Assembly: GCA_024401165.1 (NCBI GenBank)
Contig: JAKSLN010000011.1
Span: forward strand, 1-38,214
Origin: Bacteroidaceae bacterium
Lineage (GTDB): Bacteria; Bacteroidota; Bacteroidia; Bacteroidales; Bacteroidaceae
Reading direction: 5' to 3'
DNA: 38,214 bases
The notes below the pieces were generated by a model. The model had not been told where the DNA came from and searched no databases. It was given only the letters and a program-made list of their open reading frames with translations. Of this stretch, positions 32,788 through 38,214 are shown piece after piece; position 1 is the stretch's first letter, and every line of letters begins with the position of its first letter. The position numbers and the translations under genes were made by a program.

Positions 32788-32805
32788 CTTTTTTGCTTAA
32801 TTTTG
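32775..32805 (+). promoter_or_regulatory. Promoter of the hexapeptide acyltransferase gene
   Basis: TTG (32775-32777) and TAATTTTG (32798-32805) with exactly 20 bases between, 23 bases before the ATG at 32829. The TTG elements of the two divergent promoters lie within 13 bases of each other. Confidence 0.68.
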
Positions 32806-32828
32806 TGGTGTATTTGTGATGCTAAATT

Positions 32829-33407
32829 ATGTCCTTTACTCAAAAAATAAAAGAAAGTAGACTTAAACCGTTTTTGTTGTGGATGATGATTAATCCGGTA
32901 GAGACGCGCCCTCGCACTTGGCTTCGCCTTTTACGCCCTTTGTTCACGCGTTGTGCCTGGAGTAGTGTAATTCATTTCAACAGCCGGATGGACGTCGTCC
33001 CTTTCAATCGTTTTGTTCTTGGCAAACGTAGTATTGTCGAGAGTTTCTCGTGTGTCAACAATGCTGTTGGGGATGTTCTTATCGGCGATTGCAGTCGGGT
33101 GGGGCTCAACAACACAATCATCGGCCCTGTTTGCATCGGCAGTCATGTCAATCTGGCTCAGGGTGTGGTGGTTTCTGGTTTAAACCACGGATTTTATGAT
33201 TCTTCAAAGCGGATTGATGAACAAAAGGTAAAGACGTCACAAATTGTGATTGAGGACGATGTCTGGATCGGTGCAAATTGTGTTATTACCGCGGGTGTAC
33301 ATATAGGTGAGCATAGTGTGATTGGAGCAGGAAGTGTTGTGACAAAGGACATTCCGCCTCACTCTTTGGCGGTTGGTTCACCTGCGAAGGTTATCAAATC
33401 GATTTAA
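32829..33407 (+). CDS. Hexapeptide-repeat acyltransferase (left-handed beta-helix)
   Basis: 192 residues. From about 65 the sequence falls into six-residue turns (VGDVLIGDCSRVGLNNTIIGPVCIG... and IEDDVWIGANCVITAGVHIGEHSVIGAGSVVTKDIPP), ending in the family-typical LAVGSPAKVIKSI. The conserved histidine of the LNHGFYD loop is the probable catalytic base. Such enzymes O- or N-acetylate sugars using acetyl-CoA, here most likely a surface polysaccharide unit or precursor. The N-terminal 60 residues are basic and non-repetitive. It is transcribed alone against its neighbours, and its stop overlaps that of the convergent GT2 gene by four bases (TTAA). Confidence 0.9.
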   Translation: MSFTQKIKESRLKPFLLWMMINPVETRPRTWLRLLRPLFTRCAWSSVIHFNSRMDVVPFNRFVLGKRSIVESFSCVNNAVGDVLIGDCSRVGLNNTIIGPVCIGSHVNLAQGVVVSGLNHGFYDSSKRIDEQKVKTSQIVIEDDVWIGANCVITAGVHIGEHSVIGAGSVVTKDIPPHSLAVGSPAKVIKSI

Positions 33408-34579
33408 CGTTCTTCGCTGATTCCGTGTTTGGTGTGGATGAAGTTCTTGGAAGCACCTTTCAAATGTAAGATGTTTGCCATCATTCTGAATACCAACCCA
33501 GGGACTGAGATGATGGCCATTACGAGTCTACGGTTGTAGAACTTGCGTGGGATGGCGATGAGTAGTGATATGAAAAGTAATGTGGTTGCAAGTAACCATT
33601 TCGTTGCTGCAGAGCAGGAAAAGAGTGCTATAAGGATTGTCAGAATAGGGGTCAGCATGAAACAGAGACTGCGTGGCAACAAGAGTTGCTGAATGAATTT
33701 GTCTACATAGTCGATGCGCCCTTCCTTGATGGCTTTGGGGAGTTGTTTTCCCAAAGATTGTAGTGCAGAAATCTGGGCTGCCATCCATCTCTTTCGTTGA
33801 TTTCCAAAGTTTTCTCTTGACTGCACCTTCTCGTCAAAGACGGGAGTGTCATCTAGATATTTTATGTGTCTTCCTTCAATCAAGAGTTGCTGCTCCAATT
33901 CTTTGTCTTCGCCGGCAGTACTCAAAAGGTGGACATGTTTGCTGAACCAGTTGTATTCGAGGCACATACCGGATCCTATGAGTGCAGAGGACATCCTTGC
34001 CTTCACGTGGGCAAGCCTGAAGATGGTGTTGTTGATTTCCTCGCTCACGGCATCGAGAAGAGCAACGCTTGTGTTGGTGTTTTTGGCCTGGCGGTGTGCC
34101 TGGATGGCTATGGTACTGGGGGCGCAATATTGATTGATGGTTGTGAGGAAGTCAGATTTAACGTTGTTGTCGGCATCAAGAATTACCACGTAGTCGTATT
34201 CCTCTGTCGTCTCATCTATGGTCAGTTGAAGGGCCTTTGCCTTGGAACTGTTAGAATATGTTGCAATTAATGTCCTAATCGGTAAAGCGCTTAACATGGC
34301 ATTTGTCTCATCTGTCATGTGATCCGACACCACCACTACGTCGTACAGTTTCGTAGGGTAGTCCTGCTTAAGGAAAGTTGTGATACTGTTTACGATTACG
34401 CTATCTTCTGCATAAGCGGGGAAGATTATAAGGAAACGATTCCTCCTTTCGCTTTGTTTCTCGTAGTTTCGGTTGGGAAGAAGTGAAATGACGGCAAACA
34501 AAAATATGTATCCTACTGTAAGAATGATAGGAATGTAGCATACAATTTCTATTATGTCAAAGGTTTGCATCATGTTCAC
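33404..34579 (-). CDS. GT2 glycosyltransferase with intact catalytic motifs
   Basis: 391 residues. One N-terminal helix (about 10-34), then a GT-A domain with FPAYAEDSV at 53-61, the metal motif DADN at 135-138, GEDKE at 223-227 and the product-site QRKRW at 261-265, then three or four C-terminal helices. All the elements of a processive-type GT2 (D, DxD, ED, QxxRW) are present. It is a tandem paralog of the next gene upstream, sharing EEINNTIFR (residues 180-188) and the general layout. The start is one base from the stop of that gene. It is the last gene of the leftward polysaccharide operon. Confidence 0.9.
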   Translation of the reverse strand: MNMMQTFDIIEIVCYIPIILTVGYIFLFAVISLLPNRNYEKQSERRNRFLIIFPAYAEDSVIVNSITTFLKQDYPTKLYDVVVVSDHMTDETNAMLSALPIRTLIATYSNSSKAKALQLTIDETTEEYDYVVILDADNNVKSDFLTTINQYCAPSTIAIQAHRQAKNTNTSVALLDAVSEEINNTIFRLAHVKARMSSALIGSGMCLEYNWFSKHVHLLSTAGEDKELEQQLLIEGRHIKYLDDTPVFDEKVQSRENFGNQRKRWMAAQISALQSLGKQLPKAIKEGRIDYVDKFIQQLLLPRSLCFMLTPILTILIALFSCSAATKWLLATTLLFISLLIAIPRKFYNRRLVMAIISVPGLVFRMMANILHLKGASKNFIHTKHGISEER

Positions 34580-34580
34580 T

Positions 34581-35759
34581 TTAAGAAGCGGATTTGCGCG
34601 AGAACTTTTTTTCGAATTTTTCGAAAATTGATTTTGGAATTAGGATACTCAACGTGCTCTTTAGCAGTATCTTTGGCATGTGGAAGAATGCTCTTGCCCA
34701 GCGTTTGTCCTGAACAATGTAATCAGGCGTGGCAAGTGCAAAGGCAAATGTCACGATGAGGAACAGAATCCACCACTTGATAACTAACGAGAAGTATATG
34801 AAGGGAAGAAGCAGCGACATAAGGATGATAATGAACATCAGTATGATACGAGGTATCATGACCCAGGAGATTATCTTGTCGATAATGCTTCTATTCCACT
34901 TTATGATTGATGGGAATAAGAGCTTTAGATTTTGCCTTAATGAACTGTATTTTGTTTTCATCCAACGTTTACGCTGTTCGATGATTTGCGTGTCAGTTTC
35001 AACTGGGCGAACGTAAACGTAGACATCGTCAACGTAGTCAACAAAGATGTTTTGACAAAGTAGCAAGGCTTCAAGGCTCTTGTCTTCATCATACTTGTTG
35101 ATTTTCTTTGCGTTATTTTTGTACCATGAATAGTCCAATGATAAAGCGGAATCGGTTAATGAACTTGGCATTCCCAACACAACGTGCCCTTTACGGAAGA
35201 TGCTGTTGTTGATTTCTTCCATTGTTGCAGAGAGAATAGATGCTTCGTTGTTGGTTGCGAGCGGTTTGCGATGCATCTGGAAAAAGTGCTGACCGGACTG
35301 CAGTACTTTGTTTGCTTCCGCTAGAAAGTCTGGGGAAACAATCTCGTCTGGATTAATAAAGATCACGTTGTCATAGATCTTCATACTGTGCATGTTTTCA
35401 ATAGCATAACGCTGTGCATCTCCCTTCGTTCCGTTTTCAAAATTTGTACAGAGTAGGGTGATTGGGTATTGTGCCAACTTGATCTTTTGGAGTGGAGTTA
35501 GTCCGTTACCCACAACGATGAGCTCGAAGTTCTTCTTGTCATACTGTTGGTTCAGTATGCTTTTGATTGTTTCCTCGATTCCCTGATCGCCAGCTGATGC
35601 TGTGGTGATAATGAGAAACCTGCCGTATCTCTTTGTGATTCCTGGTACCATGCGTTGGTACCAACATGAGGTAATGGAGTACAACAGAATATAACATACC
35701 GCGAATGCCGATATGCAAAAGAGTATGATGTCAATTATGCTGATTATTATCCAAAACAT
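34581..35759 (-). CDS. GT2-like paralog lacking the DxD motif
   Basis: 392 residues, aligned end to end with its downstream neighbour: N-terminal helices (about 2-29), FLIITTASAGDQG at 48-60, EEINNSIFRKGHV at 181-193, DEDKS at 224-228, EQRKRW at 261-266, C-terminal helices from about 295. Where the neighbour has DADN, this protein reads INPDE (135-139), so the first metal-binding Asp is replaced by Asn and the spacing is altered. The first catalytic region is also changed (TTASAGD against FPAYAED). It may be a non-catalytic partner or have altered metal needs. The frame is intact, so it is not an ordinary pseudogene. It starts 4 bases after the upstream GT2 stop. Confidence 0.8.
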   Translation of the reverse strand: MFWIIISIIDIILFCISAFAVCYILLYSITSCWYQRMVPGITKRYGRFLIITTASAGDQGIEETIKSILNQQYDKKNFELIVVGNGLTPLQKIKLAQYPITLLCTNFENGTKGDAQRYAIENMHSMKIYDNVIFINPDEIVSPDFLAEANKVLQSGQHFFQMHRKPLATNNEASILSATMEEINNSIFRKGHVVLGMPSSLTDSALSLDYSWYKNNAKKINKYDEDKSLEALLLCQNIFVDYVDDVYVYVRPVETDTQIIEQRKRWMKTKYSSLRQNLKLLFPSIIKWNRSIIDKIISWVMIPRIILMFIIILMSLLLPFIYFSLVIKWWILFLIVTFAFALATPDYIVQDKRWARAFFHMPKILLKSTLSILIPKSIFEKFEKKFSRKSAS

Positions 35760-35763
35760 TTTT

Positions 35764-36645
35764 CTATAGATAAAAATCTTTTAACGCTTTTACTATGTTG
35801 CAGGCATGTTTGAATTTGCCTGTAACAGCATATTTGGGGGCATGAAACAATAGAGGAACAACCGTGAGGTAAAGATAGCAGGCGTATCTTGTGATTCCTT
35901 TTCTGTTTCTTTTGGCAAATAGAAGTCGATTTCGCGTAAGATAGTAATTTTTTGTGGGACTGCCAATACCGACAGCTTTACTTTCTTTGTGAAAAATGGT
36001 GCAGGATGGTTCATACCATATTTGATATCCTGCATTAGTGATTTGTTCGCTCCAGTCCATCTCTTCATAATAGAGGAAGTAGCCTTCCCACATTGGCCCT
36101 ACTTTCTCCAAGATGTCTCGTTTTACTAGCATAGCTGCACCATGGGCAAATGGGGTAGGGTGTGCAGTTTCGTATTGACCTTTGTCTTCCTCATAGCATC
36201 CAATCCCCTTGTTTCTCAATGTTATGAGACTTAGTGGGGTGAAACCAGCGAATTGTATAGGTCTTTTCCCCCATGAGAATCGAATCTTTGGACATACCAT
36301 TCCAATACAACTGTCGCTTTCAATTCTATTGATAAGGTTGCGGAATTCATCTTTTTCAACAAATGTGTCGTTGTTGATGAACATGACGTATCTTCCATGA
36401 ACGAATGGCAATGCTAAATTGTTGCCGCCTGCGAATCCAAGATTTTCCTTGCTTGAGATTACTTCTATTTCTGGATATTTTTCCTTGATTTTTTTGGATT
36501 CAGAATTTAAAGAAGCATTATCGACTACGATAATCTCAAATGTAACATTTCGCAGATTGTTTACTAGTGAATCAATCAATTCACATGTGTCTACAATGCC
36601 ATTATAGTTTATTGTTACAAATGATATATCGTAATCGTATTTCAT
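35764..36645 (-). CDS. GT2 family glycosyltransferase (rhamnosyltransferase-like)
   Basis: 293 residues from the ATG at 36645, whose A is shared with the TGA of the upstream gene (TGATG); a TTG one codon earlier is less likely. It is soluble or peripheral, with the form of WbbL/RfbF-type enzymes: FVTINYNG at 9-16, IIVVDNASLNS at 38-48, ENLGFAGGNN at 67-76, the metal motif NNDT at 91-94, FAHGAAMLVKRDI in the acceptor region, and YYEEMDWSEQITNAGY, which holds the catalytic acid. It should add one sugar (often from dTDP-rhamnose) to a lipid-linked repeat unit on the cytoplasmic face. Confidence 0.9.
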   Translation of the reverse strand: MKYDYDISFVTINYNGIVDTCELIDSLVNNLRNVTFEIIVVDNASLNSESKKIKEKYPEIEVISSKENLGFAGGNNLALPFVHGRYVMFINNDTFVEKDEFRNLINRIESDSCIGMVCPKIRFSWGKRPIQFAGFTPLSLITLRNKGIGCYEEDKGQYETAHPTPFAHGAAMLVKRDILEKVGPMWEGYFLYYEEMDWSEQITNAGYQIWYEPSCTIFHKESKAVGIGSPTKNYYLTRNRLLFAKRNRKGITRYACYLYLTVVPLLFHAPKYAVTGKFKHACNIVKALKDFYL

Positions 36646-38015
36646 CAAGAAACAGTTGAGTTTTCTAACTCTCCATTAAGTAATAACTTGTCTTTTTCCT
36701 TTTGCTGTTTGCGCATTCGCTTGTCAATATCTGGTCCAAGGTAGACAATCATCAATTGGCCAAAGAATAGGAAACAGTTGGGGAATTGTAACATAATATG
36801 GTTTGCATAACCTGCAACGACCATGGCCGTTGCCCCACTTGTTAATCCCGCTAAAAGACCACGTAACTCCGGATCTCGTATTTTGAAGAATACTATGTAA
36901 CCGGCATAGAAACACATTCCTAGAAAAGAGAACAAAAACAAGTACTTACCCATGTGTCCATAATGTATGTTGACATAGACCCATGTCGAGTCAGGTGGGA
37001 CAACGGACAAAAAATAGTTCTTGTTGCTTTCTGGTACATCTCCATTTCTTAAACCTGCTCCTAAACCTAATGGCAGTTCATCTATGTAACGTTTCATGGC
37101 AAGTTGATTAACCTCACGAACCGTCATTGATGCTTCATTTTTGTTAAAAGAACTTCGCATTCGGCGTATCATACTGTTACCTTGTCCGATATTGGTGAAC
37201 ATCAATAGTGCTATAAATGCTCCACCGATAATTGACGTTGTAATTAACGACGAAATCCGTTTTGATAATACCGCAAACGAGAGACCTCCAACAGCCAAGA
37301 CAAAAATACCAGTACGTGTTCCTGAAGCGAGCATTCCATATAATGCACATAAAGTTATGATTGCAAAATAGATTTTCTCCATTTTCTTCTTGCAACTTAA
37401 AGTGACTGCTCCAAATATAGCGGTCGTAGCTGCCATGTTGCAACCATAATTTGCTGCATCAGAAAAAAGAGAAAAATAGCGGATGATACCATTTACAAAA
37501 TGAGTACGTCTTGCTTCAATCAAGAAGATATTTTCTGCATAATCAAAACCAATTTTTTGTTGTATTAAAGTCTTAATCGTACAAATAATAATGCAAATTC
37601 CCCAGAATTTATACATCGTCTTGATTTGTTCTTTCTTTACAAAGATTGCAGCACAAATTAGCATTCCGTAAATCACCTGAAAAGCTATTGTCCTGACTTC
37701 TGCAAACCATCGAGTGGCGATTGTGTTGTAGTCAATTTCTGAAGATATATTGCCTGCTTCTAGTATGGCATATGTCAACCAAGGAAGATAGAAAATCATC
37801 ATAACATTTGAGACTCTCTTTGCATTTCCTTCGTTTTTGGCAAGATTCATGGAATGAAAAATGCAAATGAAGTAGAAAATCTCGACAGCAACAGATATTG
37901 GGAGTGGAAGTGAATAGTATCTAATCACTCCCATTATAAAGAAGTTAACAACAAAAAGTATGTACCAGGTTGAACATAACTTTCCGTCTTGGGGTATGAT
38001 TGTTGTTAGCTTCAT
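36645..38015 (-). CDS. Polysaccharide polymerase/O-antigen ligase-like membrane protein
   Basis: 456 residues with about ten to twelve membrane helices and one large hydrophilic loop (about 290-345) before the last helices, the topology of Wzy polymerases and WaaL-type ligases. Marks include SDAANYGCNMA near 186-196, ASGTRTGIFVLAVGG near 226-240 and MTVREVNQLAMKRY in the loop with its arginines. Sequence cannot separate polymerase from ligase. In a GT operon, polymerisation of lipid-linked repeat units in the periplasm is the likelier job. Its ATG overlaps the stop of the upstream gene (ATGA). The low GC content of this gene compared with the left half of the window is typical of polysaccharide loci. 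Confidence 0.82.
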   Translation of the reverse strand: MKLTTIIPQDGKLCSTWYILFVVNFFIMGVIRYYSLPLPISVAVEIFYFICIFHSMNLAKNEGNAKRVSNVMMIFYLPWLTYAILEAGNISSEIDYNTIATRWFAEVRTIAFQVIYGMLICAAIFVKKEQIKTMYKFWGICIIICTIKTLIQQKIGFDYAENIFLIEARRTHFVNGIIRYFSLFSDAANYGCNMAATTAIFGAVTLSCKKKMEKIYFAIITLCALYGMLASGTRTGIFVLAVGGLSFAVLSKRISSLITTSIIGGAFIALLMFTNIGQGNSMIRRMRSSFNKNEASMTVREVNQLAMKRYIDELPLGLGAGLRNGDVPESNKNYFLSVVPPDSTWVYVNIHYGHMGKYLFLFSFLGMCFYAGYIVFFKIRDPELRGLLAGLTSGATAMVVAGYANHIMLQFPNCFLFFGQLMIVYLGPDIDKRMRKQQKEKDKLLLNGELENSTVS

Positions 38016-38214
38016 TTACGGTTGTTATTCTCTGTTGCTGTTAGACCCATTTGTGACATTCTGTAAACAAAGTTCTTGAATGCTGTATACGGAGGCAACT
38101 GACCTACATATTCTTCAACTGCATCTCTGCCTGTTTCTGTAAGGTAGACATACAAAGAATCTTGGTTCTCCAACACAGATTTCAAGTGGTCGAGTGCTTT
38201 CTGGTCAATGTCTT
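38012..38214 (-). CDS. C-terminal end of an unidentified gene (cut by the window edge)
   Basis: An open frame enters from the right edge and ends at TGA 38012-38014, overlapping the ATG of the polymerase-like gene. The 66 visible residues run from DIDQKALDHLKSVLENQD to SQMGLTATENNNRK. They are hydrophilic and mainly helical, with no recognised motif. The ATGA overlap places it in the polysaccharide operon, where a glycosyltransferase or a modification enzyme would be usual, but this cannot be shown from the fragment. Confidence 0.7.
   Translation of the reverse strand, partial: DIDQKALDHLKSVLENQDSLYVYLTETGRDAVEEYVGQLPPYTAFKNFVYRMSQMGLTATENNNRK

Overview
The window looks like chromosomal DNA of a Bacteroidales bacterium, most likely Prevotella or a close relative. 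The grounds are the gene families (long pyrophosphate-dependent phosphofructokinase, golvesin-type secreted amidase-like protein, DUF3108 protein, GH9/GH28 polysaccharide enzymes), the absence of clear Shine-Dalgarno sites, and many Bacteroidetes-type promoters with a TAnnTTTG -7 box, often with a TTG 19-21 bases upstream. No tRNA, rRNA, insertion sequence, phage gene or CRISPR array was seen.

Bases 1-5860: a leftward, GC-rich gene block (small unknown protein, lysophospholipid acyltransferase-like protein, secreted amidase/golvesin/FN3 protein, ygiQ). It is unusually rich in short tandem duplications: two arrays with an exact 8-bp period, an 18-bp duplication inside the ygiQ tail, and a 30-bp duplication at a gene junction that turned what was probably an overlapping stop/start into a 26-bp gap.

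Bases 5900-17235: pfp (very biased codon use), a membrane-anchored GH25 lysozyme-like protein, a leftward orphan RecQ C-terminal module (RQC winged helix without helicase), then a rightward run cutC - DUF3108 - a two-catalytic-domain enzyme ending in GH28 - a GH9 enzyme with a large extra N-terminal region. The last two suggest plant cell-wall (pectin and beta-glucan) breakdown, but no SusC/SusD pair is in the window. A strong hairpin terminator closes the run.

Bases 17259-27775: mostly housekeeping genes: an acyl-CoA ligase-like AMP-forming enzyme, a YggS-type PLP protein, a secreted 5'-nucleotidase-like phosphoesterase, a Na+/Ca2+ antiporter-like protein, a lipoprotein, a TPR protein, a cytoplasmic GH13 enzyme and fabD.

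Bases 27950-38214: a surface polysaccharide region. A UDP-glucuronate decarboxylase (UDP-xylose synthase) is followed by a soluble REC-histidine kinase. After an intergenic region with three inverted repeats come an endonuclease/exonuclease/phosphatase-family membrane protein and a GT2 glycosyltransferase (leftward), a hexapeptide acyltransferase (rightward), and a tightly packed leftward operon of three more GT2 enzymes and a Wzy/O-antigen-ligase-like membrane protein, continuing off the right edge. One GT2 of a tandem paralogous pair has lost its DxD-type metal motif.

I did not find a clearly new defence or mobile system. The best candidates for something undescribed are the exact-period octamer arrays, the orphan RQC protein, the fused toroid/GH28 enzyme, and the tandem GT2 pair with one probable pseudoenzyme.
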